A DNA stretch of 64,000 nt. Source: Oreocharis arfaki (Eukaryota > Chordata > Aves > Passeriformes > Paramythiidae). The notes below the pieces were generated by a model. It searched no databases, was not told where the DNA came from, and saw only the letters and a program-made list of their open reading frames with translations. The DNA is taken from assembly GCA_013398015.1 (NCBI GenBank), contig VZRR01009906.1, forward strand, positions 62,913 to 126,912, given 5' to 3'. The translations under genes and the position numbers were made by a program. Shown here in pieces: positions 23,501-38,500 of the stretch. Within the stretch, counting starts at the first letter, position 1. The number at the start of each line of letters is the position of its first letter.

Positions 23501-26500
23501 CAAAATTCTTTTTGTTCAGCATTGCAAAATCATCAATGGGTCATAAAAGAAGTGAAAACTCCAAATAAAACTTTGTTCAGCATTCAACATTATCTTTTTT
23601 TTTTTCTCTGAGTGATGAAGCAGTTGGTTAACTTTTTTGTTTATTTCTCATATTTGTGCTTTCTTGGTTTAATGTGTTGTCAAATCTAATTTTCAAGACC
23701 AGGGAATCTGGACGAACATTTAATGTAACAGTCACATAATTGAAATTCAACAAATAATCTGAAGTTAACTATTGCACAGACACATGTAGAAAAGGCATAA
23801 GAGTGTATTCTTTTTGCATCATTGTGCTGAGAAAAGAAAGTGATTCTGTTTTTCAAAGAATGAGAGTTGCACTGAGCATCACACTTACTCCTTTTTTGAA
23901 GACAGTTTGTTTTATTTGTTTATGGTATATTTTAAAGGTTGTGAACATCAGCTAGTAGAGGGAACAATTATATTTATTCATTCACTTTAAATTAGAAGTT
24001 TTATTTATTTGTTACATTTTTATAAAAGTAGAAAATGTGAAATATAAATTGCTTAACCTCAATGATTTAGATTAGAAAAGACTTATGTGAAACTGTATGA
24101 ATAAATACAATCTATCTTCAGTAGACTTCTCTTTAGAAACAATTGCAGCATCAAACAAAAAAGTATTAGAACATCAAAGCAGTTGTTTCTGCTCCAATCA
24201 GTATCTTACTCAGAGTTTGGAAGCTGGTTAAAAGAAGCTTTCGGCTTTGGCTTCCATACCTTAACCTAACTTGATCACGTTGAAAAGTTCTGGGAAATCT
24301 CAAGTCCCAGTAATTACTATAAAATATATGCTGCCTAGTGAGTTCTTCCTGGTTAGGAATTTGAAACAGACTGCAAATATTCCCATGTAGATGTTTCACT
24401 CAAAACTCTAAATGCCGATCTCAAATTTTCAAGCCTAATTCCAGTAAGGGTTACTGTAGAGCAGCAAATCTGATCCATGTTTAGCTGGAAAAGATAAGCG
24501 AAGGTGAAAGTTCCATCTGGACTACCAGACACCTTCAGCTAAGGTACTGGAGACAGAACAATATCCTGTGCATGCAATCCTGGTTGGTATCCAGTTCAGT
24601 TTCAGTTCAACTGTTCAAAAGACTGAATACAGCAGCCAGTGCTGGTCTGGGGTGGAGCTCAAAAGTGTAACCTCTCTTTCAGTCAGGAAAACCTAATGAT
24701 GCCTCCCAGATAGAGAGTAGCTCACACGCTCCAGCACCTCAGAGGCATTTGGTGCATACGCGAGGCTGGTGTGGTCCCAAGCTGACTCTTATGCCCCTGA
24801 CATAGGCATAGGATGGATGGTCATCAGCACCAACGGTGTGATCCTGTAGATCCAGTCCTTCTGTGTTTCCTGCTTGCTGATGTAGCTGTTTTAGCCACTT
24901 AAATCACTCCTGTGATTCTTTTCTTTGCTTGGCTTAGATATTGCACGGGGAATCTGAGGCTCCCCAAATCACAGTAATTTGATTTCATTAATACCTGTCA
25001 GCACAGCATAACATTTTTCTGTTGTTTTGAAATCCTGTGCAACTCAGATTGGCACAGTGCTTTATGTATTAGATATTTGCACACATCTACCATTATTGCC
25101 AGAAAAACATGAACCCTTCCAAAGTTACTTATCAGTTTACCGCTGAATCTGATTAATTTAGCTGTTAAATGTTACTTCTTGTTTTTACCAGCTTGACCAA
25201 GCAAGCCTCTCTCTGGCATCTCGAGAGGATTACCTAGAAAATACCACAGAAGCTAAATCTGTAAGTATTATCAGCTGGAAAATAGAGCCACCATTTTACC
25301 CCTCATCTTTTTTCATTGGCTTTGTTTTGTTGAGCTCCAGAAAGGGTTGTGCTTTGTTTGGATTTGGGTTTTGCAGGATATCTATCAGAAAACACCACTT
25401 CTATCACAAACACTCTTGCAAAGTTTCCTAAATGAAGCTTGTACTTGTATACAAGTATTTCTGTCTCATGGTGGTTACTGTATTAGTTGGCCTAAAATTC
25501 AGGTGTACATTCATACACATTGTCTAATCCATTTTTAAGAGCTGAAAGTTGTCAGTCTAATCCGGAACTGTCATTTGCATTTCCTGAGATTTGTACTCCC
25601 TGGACCACAGCAACAAATTCTGTCTGTCACGCAGTGTATTTTTACAGTGTTATTTCTCCTTTTTAACTTGCTCGGCATTCAAGGTAAGGAAAGCACAACC
25701 TTGGTTCATAAGGCATGCAGGTATTATACTCCTTCCTAGAGCTGGGCATTTCTGGTCTATTGCCAGAACTCTGCTCAAGAGCAAATCCTGTTTTCGTTTC
25801 ACTCTTTCTGTTTCTTTACAGTACCGAGATGCCTTTTTGCAGTTCATGGTTGATACAGCAGTGCTTCTGGGTGCAAATGCCTCCCGAGCTGAATCTGATA
25901 TGAAATCAGTTCTAAGATTGGAAGTTAAAATAGCAGAGGTTGGTAATCTAACATAATCCTTTCTCAAAACAAAAAGCCATTATACCAACAGCGTTAGCAA
26001 TAGGGATTTTAGAAGCAGAAGGAGAGGAGCAGATCCTGATGAAAGGATGAATAGTATCTCTCCCTTAGTTAATTGTTAAACCATAAATTTTATTCTCAGG
26101 GGAAAACCTTAGCCAAATACCCTTGGTATTTTAAATTGTAATGTCAGCCAGGTTCACCAGAGGTAAGCCTGGGGGTGGCATGGCAATGTTAAAGGGACGG
26201 TGTACTAGCGAGGTACTTTGGTCTCCCATCTCAGTGGAGGTGGGAGATGGAGATCCATATGGCAGCAGAGATACAGGGATTGTTGATGTGTTAGAAACTG
26301 TGCAAGCACCTGAGGAGGGTCCCATGGGAATTAAGGCTTCTCCTCCTGAAAAGGTGATGAGATCAATATCCCAGCTGAAGTGCATCTACACCAATTCACT
26401 GGTACCCACTGTGCAGCTGAAAAAATATTACACAGCTCAAGACCTTACATGTCTTTTCCAACCTAAGTGATTCTATGATTCTATACTTTTGAAGCTGTGT

Positions 26501-29500
26501 AGAATCTGAGCTCCTGCTGTGCACCTGTTTTGAGAATACATTACCCTGTTGTTTAAGAAGCAGACTGGGCTGATTCTCCGTGGAACAATCTAAAAGCAGT
26601 GCAAGACTGAGGTGGGATATTGGAGCTTGGTGGTGAGAGAGTGGTGTTTACAGTAGCACCACCCTTAGCTCCTGAAGCGTTTTCTTGGGGTAGTCTGGGA
26701 GAGTGGATGAAAAACTCATGAGTTTTAATTTAGAGGATCAACTGAATTTAGTAAAGCTAAGCGTATTTAAATCTGGTACTTGGTTCTGACATTTACTTGG
26801 TGACATTTTTGCTCCCTCATGGTGTTCAATTCATGCCTCAGGATAATTGCAGGTTGAAGGAGTGTTTTTGCTTATCTATATCCCCATTTCAGTATGGCTA
26901 CTACAGGAATTCCACCCGTGGGAGCTGCAAGTTCATTATCATTTCAACTTCTACTAAAACTAGGGAGAATGGTTGGCCTCAATGTTGGGAAACCACCAAA
27001 AGTGAGGGTACAGACTTGATGCTGGTTTGCAGAACTGCCAGCTGACCTCAGTATTCCTTCCTATCTGCAAGGAAAGAAATGCTCCCTGTGAAATGCTGGT
27101 CTCCTGTTAGCAGAGAAGCCTGCTGTGTTGCACAGGACAGGTGATGCAGCAGATGACTTGTATCTGGGTTCTGCTGTTTCAGTCTAAAGGATGCTTCTTA
27201 ATGGTGTGTTTGTACAGAAATGAGGGACACCCACAACAGTAGCCAATCAGTGTTTCCATCTCTCTTCTGAAAGGGGTGAAATTTTGTCAAACGTCTGAGC
27301 AAAGCCCAATATTAATTTTCAGTTACTTAGCATGGATGGACTAATGCACAAATACTTCCTTGTGACCCAGTAGACTTGAAAAGCAGGAAATACTTCTGTT
27401 TATCAGTGATGGCATAAGAAGATGCATCTTCAGCTCTGGTAGCTCTAATGCTTTGCTTAACAAGTGTCTTACAGAGCATTAATCCACAAAGTATGTAAAT
27501 GAAGCTGCCACATAAGATGACATGGATCATGTTACAGCCCTCAGCATCAGGAACACACATCGTTATGCAGCAAGCCATGCTTGCTTATGGTTTCTTTTAG
27601 AAAGAATAATCCTCCTAATATCTGTCCAGATATTAGGCCTGAGTCAATGGACATGGATTGTTGCATAAACCCTAATGAACATAATGATTATGTATATAAA
27701 CATCCTACTGTGATGGAGGTAGTCCTGTTTGTCACTAGAGGTTTTACTGTATCGTGTGTTCCTCTGCATGTTTTTGAGTAAACGTATGTAATGGAGAACT
27801 TCTACACTCAGGAAGAGGCAGGAAGAATACTTTGGATATAGGAAGGAGTGGCATGCTTTGAGACAGCTTGTTGTGTACAAGGAAGATTTTTATTAAGTTT
27901 GAATCACTGGAGAAAGGGGGAAAGTTTTGAGAGGAAGGGAGTAAAAGGGTTCAAGAAGAGTTTAAAGATTTGTCAGATAAATGAAATTTGCAGAAAGGCA
28001 GAAGAAAGTAAATTTTTTTCCTGTGTGGCTTGAGCAATAGTAAAACCACAGACACTTACTGGAGAATTTTGGTTGGAGAAGTGCCAGCTGTCTGGTTAGT
28101 CTGGCATCAATCCCTGTCCTTTAGACTGCACAGCATACAGACTGTGCTATAGGAGTTACCTTAGAGCAGGGCTGGAATTGCCACTGGGAATATCTGTTTC
28201 TCTTGAATACTGAGAAAATCTTGAGCTGTATCTTGTACTTGCTTTGTTTTTCCATTATGAACCATAGGGCCATCTTAGGGTCTAAATGTCCTTCTTGTCA
28301 GTGATAAAAGGACTTGCTTCGTATTTAGGATTTCTTTTGCTGTATCCTTGGACACTGCAGAGGAACTTGAGATCCAGCTCCTCTGGTCACCCAGATGAGA
28401 GGCCTGGTTGGTGAATGCTTTAATTCATGTCTGGCCTATATACTCAGGTTTCCTGCTATGGAAATCAGAGCGAAGGGGTGAAATGAGGAGAAACTTGCGT
28501 GTATCTGGCTCTTCCCCCAGTTGGAGTAAGGCTGTAGCAAGAACACGTTCAAATCCAAGCCATGAGATGCGCTTCCAGTTACGAAGATGCACCTATCTCA
28601 GATTTGACATATTAAACCCGAAGGTGGCTTCTACTTGATAGGAAGGGATGAATAAGTATTAATTGTCAATGTGTACTTTTATCTCTTATGCATAAACATG
28701 TCCTTCCTTAGCATAATCAGAGATAAATTGGTCTAATATGTCCAAAGAAGACATTCAGCTCATTAAATTTCCCAGTAGTTAGTTAAACTTAAAAGGAACT
28801 ATGTTCCATTTCCTCCGGTTAAATGCAATCCTCAGAAAGGGATGTTAATGCCATAAATACTTGGAAAACAGGTGGTGAGATATTTCTGCACAGGGATTAT
28901 GAAGGACAGTAATGACGTAAGAGTCTCTGCAAGACAAACCTTGTTTTGATGGTTTTGTGTTTTTTTCTCTTCATCAGATTATGATTCCATATGAAAATCG
29001 AACAAGTGAGGTGATGTACAATAAAATGAACATATCGGAGCTTAGTGCCATGGTTCCACAGGTTGGTTGGGGATAACTGAAAAATTATTCTTTTAATGTC
29101 TGACCTGTATAATTAAAAATGTCTTTAGTGTTCAGAGCAGCACGCTAAAGGAGTATCATTTAGAAGTATATGTATGTATGTACTCATTTACAGTATATGT
29201 TCTTTTAAATACAGTTCCAACTTTAATGAGGATTGAAAACATACGTAATGACAAAGTGCAATAATTTTTAATTTTATAATAAGTAAAGCTTTGAAACCAT
29301 TAGTTTTAAAGGTACAATTTAGTTCACAAATCATCTCCCTTCATAATCTACTTTAACCAGGCTTCTCTTTGTCATTGCAGTTTGACTGGCTGGGATACAT
29401 CAAGAAGGTGATTGACACCAAACTCTATCCTGAGCTTAAAGATATAGGTCCTTCAGAAAATGTGATTGTCCGTGTTCCCCAGTACTTCAAGGATTTATTC

Positions 29501-32500
29501 AGCATATTAGAAAATGAAAGGAAAAAGTAAGGATCCTATGATGGTTTCCCCCACGCTTATAAGGGTACATAAAATGATGGGCTTTTTCTATTTTTTTTTT
29601 TCCACGAGTTTCAGCTATTCTTGGAACCAAGTCTCTAGGCAAACAGTCTGTTTGGTTTTGCCTGAATGAGGATTTAGATATTACCTTGTGCACAGCAGGA
29701 GAATTTTCAGTTTCAACTCTGGTGTTCTATGGATAACACAGGTTGCAGCAAAGCTGCACTTTCCAGACATGTTCAGCATCTCTTACTTCTATAGGGTCTT
29801 GTATCTTGTGAAATCCTTTACACCTGCAGAACATAGCTGTAAAATGCAGGTAGCTCAGATTAAACATGGTAAATGTGCTTTGCACAGAGAAGCAAGGCAG
29901 CTTTGGGCAGTGATGAAAAAGTGACATCCCATTTGAAGCATTCTTATTGATGACATCTAAGGGATTTCTGTGATAATTTGTTCTCTGAGGCATGTTGCTG
30001 AACTTTAAGATAAATATTGTTAAGATGTTGTCTCTAAATATCGGTCTTTGCTGATTGTACAGTATGGCCACAACCAAAGGTATGTCAGGAAAAGAAGACA
30101 AAGATTATTCTTACATTGTCGCTCTGTGTCTCTAGTGATGGAATGCTTACATTAATTCACAGTACCTGTAAAAATAGCACACAAATCAAACAATTAGAAA
30201 AATAAAAATTACTAATTTGCATACAGATCGTCAAATATCTTTTCTTTATAAAAATCAGATAAATAGCATTAGTGCCACCAATCTTAATCTACTAAAGAAA
30301 GATTTTTAAATTATTTAGGCTGTCCATGCTTTCTAACTCAAAGTTAGTTACATCAGTGGGGATAAACGTATGATTTAGAGGATTCATATCTAGCAAGATA
30401 ACAAGGAATTAGTTATTCCCTGTGTACAAAGACACTTACATGCACTTATATTTTGTAACTAGAGTAAACACCTGGAGACTTTTTCCCTTAGTTTTCTGTT
30501 CAGGGAAAATCTGAGTATTCAAGAGAAGTTAAGCCAGCCTGTGTGTCATGGCAGAAGGAGGCTGGAATAATGACCAGAAATAATTGCAATGCCTGTCTTT
30601 AGCAAAGCTCAAGATGAGGCTTCTGACCTCACAGGTCAGAAGGAGAGGGTGAGCAAAAGCAGTTATGGTATAGTCACACTGCATATGATATAGGTGTTAA
30701 TGGCTTGGGCATTTTCTGCTCAGTCTTATCCTAAGAAATTTGCATTATAAAATGTTAGAAATGGCAAATAGTGCTAAAGTGAACCCACGCAGGCTTCAAA
30801 TTCTTGTGTGTAAAATGTATCCAAACAGCCCAGGCATGATAACCAAGATCATGTTTATCTATTAGGTGATAATGTTCGTTACTTAAAATGAACTTAAAAT
30901 TAAGTCTGCTCCAGAGGTAATCTTGCTATCTGGCTTGAGAAAATTAGGAAATCATCTTAATGTGAGCTCCTAGCAATGAGGTCTCAACATTTCCCTGTAG
31001 GGTTAACCCTGAAAGCTTAACAAAGATATTTTCTTTTTGTTAATTTCATTTGTCATTCCCCATATGATATTTCAAAGGTTTAGTTAATGTAAACAACATG
31101 AATTTGATTTGTTACTGTAAATATCTAGACTGATCAAATTACTAGTAAAGCATTTCAAAATGTTAGATTTTCTTCAGTGTTCATAATGTGAATTATCTTC
31201 TCATCATTTCAGGAGATGGAGTGTCATTAGGAAAAGCAGGTACTTTCACCAAGTTCATATTCTTTTCAGTTACAAGGCTATCCCTAAATTATACTTTTGT
31301 TCCAGTGCCTTGTGTGTCCGCTTCCTGGATGAGCACCCTATTAGCCTGGGCACTATTCAAAATGTCACAAATAGATGGCTAATGCCCCAATATTTTACCC
31401 AGTGATCTGGCAAAGTATTTCATGAAGTTTGTTTCAGGTGGAGGAAAGAATGGAGTGAAAATTAAGTCTGGCTGCAGAAGCAGTTCTCTGTGTTGGAGGT
31501 GGCAAGTTGTATGGACTCACAATCCTTGTATTAAAAATTTCTCCCTCAGAGAACCTGCTGAGCAATCTTGAGTTGTGAAATCATTCACAGGGCAATATTA
31601 ATAGAAGAGAGCACACTGACATGGTGTAGCATGAATTTAGCAGAATGTTACTCGACTGCATATAATCAAGTTACTGTGTGAAGCTTGAAATAGGTGCAGC
31701 AGTGTGGTTCAGAGGTCGGTCTGAGCTCCCCAGGTCAGGGCACTGCTGTGACTCCAGCCCAGGAGCTGGGCTCTCCATAGCGAGCTGCCCAAGAAGCTCA
31801 GCAACCAGCCTGCAGGAGTTTCCATCAGGTTGGAGATAGCTAGCCTAAGTCATGTCAGGTGCTGAAGTAAGTCAAACCTTCATAACAGGTCTTCAGGGAT
31901 CCCTTCAGTTTTTTGGTCTACCAATTAATTTTTAACGGGGTTTATCTCTATTACAGGAAGAAGAGATGTGTGTATGTAGCTGTGATGTAAATGAGCAATG
32001 GCAGAGCTCCAGTACAGCTGTGCCATGTGAGGGGGAAGACAACTGTGCTGGCACCAATTAGGAGCTTATATATATATATTTCTTTTATATATATCCCTTC
32101 CCTGTTACCTGTGTACTGGTGCTTTATGTGAGCTATAAATAGGATACCCTAAATTGCATCCCTTCTGGAGGTCTTTGCAGCTGTTGAAAGAAGCAGCTTT
32201 ATCATTCTCATAGACCTCAGAATGCATAACTAGTTTCATAGAATCATAGAATGGTTTGGATTGGAAGGGACCCTATAGATTACCTAGTTTCAACATCCCT
32301 GCCACAGGCAGGGACACCTTGCACTAGGCTGGGTTGCTCAGAGCCCCATAATGATGACCCATCCTTAAGGGCAAGGCCAGCCTGGCCTTGAACACTTTCA
32401 GGGATGGGGCATCCACAGCTTCTCTGGACAACCTGTTCAGTGCCTCATGTCCCTCACAGTAAAAAATTTCCTCCTAATAGCTGATAAATCTATCCCTTTT

Positions 32501-35500
32501 CAGTCTAAAGCCAGTCGCTCTTGTCCTATCACTATATGTCCTTGTAAAATGTCCCTCTCCAGCTTTCTTGTGGGCCCCTTTTCCTTTGTCTTACCTTCCC
32601 ATATCTGTGCAGTATGGGACTATTAATTGAGAGGAATGCTAATCCATATAGCATATGAGGAATTTTCTTTAGAGATGGATGGAGGCACTAGATCTCTTTT
32701 CTGGTCTTAGTCTGCCTCTGAAAAATCAGAGAAGCTACAGTAATTTGTCTTGAACTAGTGCCTCTAGCAATAGAGGCAAAAGTTTTTCAGTACTTATAAT
32801 TAGATTCGTGACTCAATTCTGAATACAATTTTCAAACAGATCTAAAATTTGTGAAAGAGATCTTTTTCTTAAAATGTCAATTAATTTGTCCACCTATCTC
32901 ATATTAAATCTGTCCTCTTTAATTGCTACCATGTCTGTTGATTAAAATATTGCAAACTCACAGAATTCTACATGAGCAACCTACTTTATTCTCAGACAGG
33001 ACAGAAAGTACTTTAGTAAATATTCATAAGCACTGGTATAATTTTAACTGTCCCAGCAAACAAACTCTCTACCACTTCCTTTGGGAGTGTGTGTCACAAT
33101 AAGGGTCATACTGGTTAAAAGTGAGCCTACACTTTCTGTAACAGGCATTTGGAAGTTAAAATAGAGTGTACTCTTCTGAAAGTTTACAACAACAAATACT
33201 CTGGTCTCATCAAAAGAGCAGAGAGGATTTTTATGTTTTATTTCTGTACTGGATTTTGCTCTGTGTGCAGAGATTACCTTCTCCGAGCCTCAGTGAACTT
33301 ATTTGTGAAACTGGTATGAAAATCACCCCAAGATCTGTAAATTTATAGGCAAAAAGTGTCAGTTTTTAAGATAACTGAAGATAACCAAATTATTTGAAGT
33401 TTGGATAATTAGCCCAAAATGTAAAATAATCATCCCCCAAATAGGTAAACAAATTCAGATAAATCGCTATTTTATTTTGTTTCAGAAAACAAACTGAAGT
33501 ACACTGCCCTTCAAACACCCAACAACAAACCCCATCAACCTTTCCACCTGTTGCCCTCCCCCCCATTAACTAGCATTCAATTGGAATTGTTTAATGCTTT
33601 GTGGATTCTGTTGTCGTTGCAATCTGGAATTATTACCATCTCATCAGACAGCTTGGTTTTAGCATGTGTCAGCCTTTTCCTTCCCAAATTAAAACAATCC
33701 TCAATTAATTATGAGATATTTCATCTGCCTTCATTACTTATACTCGACACAAACATTTCTGAATTCTTGTTGATATTATTGTCTTTCAATAAGTCACCTA
33801 TTTGAGACCCAGCCTTTAGAAATTTCAGTCTTTCGTTCACTACCAGTTTGAGAGAGGTTCCCCAACTCGAATATAAGGACAAACATCTCTGTGTTGGAAC
33901 AAGAAGTACACAGAAGAGAGCATTGATTTTTTTTTTTTTTTTTGGTGGCAATTAAGTACCAAATCATAATACATAACTGGTGTGTGATGGTGATCTCTTT
34001 AGCTAAGGGTTTTTACTTAAGACTTTTGATTGAAATAAAATCTTTAACCTCTTTATCTGTGAGATTTGGATAAATGCTGCAGAAGTTGCTACAGCTGGAT
34101 ATTCTTCAGCTCTGCTGAAATATCTGAGGCAGATTGTTGTGAGGTTTCTGGAGTTTGAGTCATTTACCAAAACAATGAGGGTTGAGTGCTTTTAGGGTGC
34201 TTTACTTGCCATTGAGTGAGATAATTCCACATTGTCAAAAACTTGTTAAGAGAAAAATCTGAACTTTCTGGCATTTCTTAGGTTGAAATGAATTTTTAAT
34301 GATCCTAAACACGATCTTAAAATGGTGTGGTTATTTAAGCAGAGCTAACTATTTTGGCTTTTGTAATGTGCACTGTTTTATAAATGTACATTATTCATGC
34401 TAAAAAAGCTTTTTCGGATATGTTTTATGATTATTGTAGGCATTTAGGTGCACTATAGAATATATCTGTGTACTAAAAGAGGGAATATACCAGTGTGAGA
34501 GATGCAACAACGCATCTTGAGCTGAAGGCTTTGTGTGGGTGGACTGGAGCTTGGTTAGAGGCAAAACTGAAGTTACGTCTCAAGCAAATGCTGCTGTCAA
34601 GACAGCATGCCCACCAAGTGTGTTTCCAAGCTGTTATGATTCAGAGGAGGGAACTGCTTGGGATGTGTCTCTGTGGAAAGCTAATGGAGTGACACTGTAG
34701 CAACAGCTGCATTGCCTCACACTTATGGCAATGGAAGACTGCAGAAATGGGATTTTTACAGATGGGGGAGTTGTTTGGACAGTCCATAACAGCATCTTCG
34801 GTTGCAAAGGAGCAATTTTCCAAACTATGGAGAAGTCTATGGCCTGCCGAAAATGTTATCTATATCCCAGTGGGGAGCAAATTACATTTGAATATCCGTA
34901 GCTTTGAAGCAATGACTATCCTTGAAAAATAAGTCATGTATAAAAGAAGATGAGAATAATATGTGTAGGCCATTGTTGGACTTGTTGTGAGACTGTTTGA
35001 AGTTAAATTGCATATTTCAGAATGCACCTTTAGCTCATACAGCCACTGTTGAACATGGAGAGAGATCGATCTAGGCTGGATAAATCCTCCAGTCAGGTGC
35101 CCAAAGTTTTAGAAAAGGGACATGGATGTCAGATCTCCTGGGAATTTTAAACAAACTCTTCCTGGATCTCTCAGCCTCAGTTCTTGTAAGATTTTTGTTG
35201 CTGAGACTTCTCCTTTGCTATTTCAATTATTCATCTGACAAAATAGGAACTGCAATACTTTAATAACTTTGTGAATAGTAGAAGTTTTCAAAGCATATTG
35301 ATAACTTCTAATGAAAGATACAAATATGAGATAATGAGAGTGTAAATGGGATGGACTGTTATCTCTTCTGTTACCATTTATGTGCCTTACTAATGAGGAG
35401 AGATAACATTCACTTTGATCTACAAAAGAAAAAAACAGTTAATCTCTGAATAGAGCTTTGATGCAACTATTATTATAATACAATTCCTGCCACTTCTAAG

Positions 35501-38500
35501 GAAAATGAAAGCTGCCTTTTGGAAAAAAATTACCTAAAAATGATGTACTAGGTAATGGACCTGTTATAAATAATCCCTAGAAGATGGTTATTATGGGGCA
35601 ATTATATATTATGTGGCTGGAATCATACAGATTCTCCTGTGTGTTTGGGATTTATCAATTTGGCCATCACTCATTAATTTAAAGTGAAGTTTCTGCCATT
35701 CAGGTAAAATGTTTGTAGAGATATTTCTGTGAGTGCTTTGTGACACCTCATATGCGTTTACATGTCTGATATAAACATGCCTGATTTAACAGGACTCTTG
35801 CCAACTACCTGGTGTGGAGGATGGTTTATTCAAGGTTATTTAACCTCAGTAGACGTTTTCAGTATCGGTGGCTGGAATTTTCTCGGGTAAGTTATGCTTT
35901 CATAGCATTTACAAGGGTCCTAGTGTTGACACTGTTGGTTTCCCTTATTGTTGGTTATACCTTTGCAAAACACAAAATGTTTCCCATGCTGAATACATTT
36001 CTTGAATAAACTTTTTTTTTGTTGAAGACTCCCTCTAAAATAACAGACATACATATTTTTGTATGTGACACTTAGACATTTATCTGACATAAGATGACAC
36101 TTAGGAAAAAAAAGTCTTTTAGATGATGTTAAAGAGGTTTTGAAACCTCCCCTTTAAAAATCTTGGTCTTCTTTTGCAGAAACTTGAAAGCTGGAATGTT
36201 TTTGAATTAGGTTACGTGGGCTGTGACCTGTGCTATTCCTGCAGGCCAAACCCTTTTGGCCAACATCTAAATTTTTTGAAAAAACCTACTGCTTGCTCTT
36301 GTGTGAATACAGCTCTAGTAAAACAGAAGTCTAGGATTTCACTTTTTTAAAGCTTGCTCAAAGCTCTCCTATGCTCTAATGCCAGCATTGCATGAGCTCT
36401 AGCGCATCGATACACCAGCCATTTCCACAGAGAAGATGATCACGTGCCTTCCAGCTTGGGTTTGCAGAAGAACCAGAAAACTGCCACAAGCTGTGAGAGC
36501 AGAACTAAATTATCTGTTAAGTAATACGGGCATTTATGTAAAACACATACATTTGATTAAGTGAACCCTGAATAGAAAGCCACCTCGGTAATCCTGTGGG
36601 CAGTGAGAGGACTCACTTAAGTAAAGGGATAAACTGAAACTGAATGCTGCTTTGTCTTGTGTCTAAGCCACTTTGGATGGTGAACTTTGTTTGCCATTAT
36701 GAAAACTGGCTGACAACAGGAGGCTGGCATGGTGCTGGCAGTGATGTGGTGCAGGAGGTGTGGGTGTTCTGTCCTCCCTGGTGAGGCATGCAGGTGACTA
36801 ATTAAAGAACCTATACTGTTTTTCCTTGAGTGATACTGGAATAGTTCTCAGTTGATCACATACCTAAAAATAAATTCCAGTAGCTTGATGGAAACTATAC
36901 AGGAAAGGCTTCTTATACTTCTGAGATCATATTCAAAATAGTCTTGTTAAAGATGCTATTTTCTTCATGTAAAATATGAGAAACTGTCTGTCAGAACCAC
37001 AGTGACAAGTTTGCAGGAGTCCCCTCCTGGGACATTCCTTGCTAGTCAGGTAAAATAGATTGATGCTGGCTATCAGCCAGTCTGTAGCATAATACTGAGT
37101 TACACTGAGTTATACAATGGCCAGAAAAAATCCTGAAAGGAGACATTAAGCTTTGGATACTGTGCATTTTAATATGGCAACTGGCTACTGTCACTTCTCT
37201 GGGACGTGAACGCTTAGGGAGAAATCTAATTCAAAGTGATTCAGTGCTTATTAATAATCTCATCAAGGCTGTCACAGAATTACAGTATGGGTCAGGTTGG
37301 AAGGGACTGCAGCGGGGTTATCTGGTCCAACCTCCCTGCTCAAGCAGGGTCATCCCCAGAGCACATGGCACCTGATTCCTTCATCCTTGTTTCCCTCCAC
37401 TGGATCTGCACCAGGAGCTCAGTGTCTGCCTTGTCCTGAGGAGCCCAGCACTGGACACAGCACTCCAGACATGCCTCACTGGGGCTGAGCAGCAGGGCAG
37501 GATCCCCTCCCTGACCTGCTGGCAATGCTCTCCCTAATGCACCCCAGGCCCCCACTGGCCTTCTTGGCCCCCAGGGCACTGCTGGCCCATGGACAGCTCG
37601 TTGTCCACCAGGACCCCCAGGCCCTTCTCTCAGAGCTGCTTTCCAGCAGGTCCGCCCCAGCCTGTGCTGGTGCCTGGGGTTGTTCTTGCCCAGGTGCAGG
37701 ACCCTGCATTTGCCTTTGCTGAATTTCAGGCAGTTCCTCTGCCCATCTCTCCAGCCTGTCAAGGCCCTTCTGAAGGGCTGCACAGCTCTCGGGGGTTTTG
37801 GCCACTCCTCCCAGCTCTGTGTCATCAGTGAACTCACTGAGGAGGCCTCTGCCCCTTCCTCCAAGTCATTGATAAATAAATTAAACAATACTGGCCATGT
37901 AAATGGCTGTGAAAGTTTACAGCACAGTAAAAGCAGTGAATCAGCAGCTCATTCCTGTTGTCTGCCCCTGGGACCTGGAGATGGAGAGTTAGTTAAGTGA
38001 AGTAAACAGCAGTAGCTAATAGTTAATAGCTAAAGTAAAGTGGAGTAAACAGCTCAGTGGAACAGACTTCACAGGTCAATGGAAAGGACATGAGGAATGG
38101 CATCCAAGGCACTGGACTATTCTGTTGTTGAGTAGATTTGTCCAGTCAGAGGATGAAGAACTAGAGGCACTTTAGGATCATAAAAAGGACTCACCAACCC
38201 CTTGCCAGATAAGTAAATAAAGCATTGAATTCCTGCTGAAGAGATATGACTATGAGATAAATCAGTGACACTTTATGGAAAGAATGTATTTTTTACTGTT
38301 TCATTAATTCAGTCAGCCTTAACCATCATATGCACAGTGTTTTTTTTACCAGGTTCTCATTTTCTATTGGTGGCTTTTGTATCTTATATGTAGAAATCTT
38401 GGCATCAGAGCCTTAAAATCTTTGCAAGGAGAGGAAAAATACATGATGAAACTTTAAAAGAACTTCAGGTTTAGAAATAGGACAAACCTGCTGACTCTAG

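Larger units (their letters stand above)
29527..35792 (+). other. PHEX intron 9
   Basis: 6266 bp, GTAAGG to TTTAACAG. It contains a minus-strand CR1 fragment (32236-32588), a TA-rich repeat (32067-32094) and a T17 run (33927-33943). No gene or RNA is recognised in the rest. Confidence 0.85.

Noticed and set aside
25591..25956. 121-residue frame that could be a separate gene
   Set aside because: Its end is PHEX exon 7; the first part is intron 6 that happens to be open.
26141..26470. 109-residue open frame in intron 7
   Set aside because: It overlaps the CR1 element with ORF2-start-like sequence and a CR1 tail.
35812..36009. 65-residue frame with a hydrophobic C-terminal half suggesting a membrane protein
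   Set aside because: The first half is PHEX exon 10 and the hydrophobic part is intron 10 read-through after a strong GTAAGT donor.
37340..37888. 182-residue minus-strand open frame
   Set aside because: It is the decayed ORF2 end of a CR1 LINE (FINDLEEG and KCRVLHLGKNNPRHQ words) with a shifted middle section; not a host gene.
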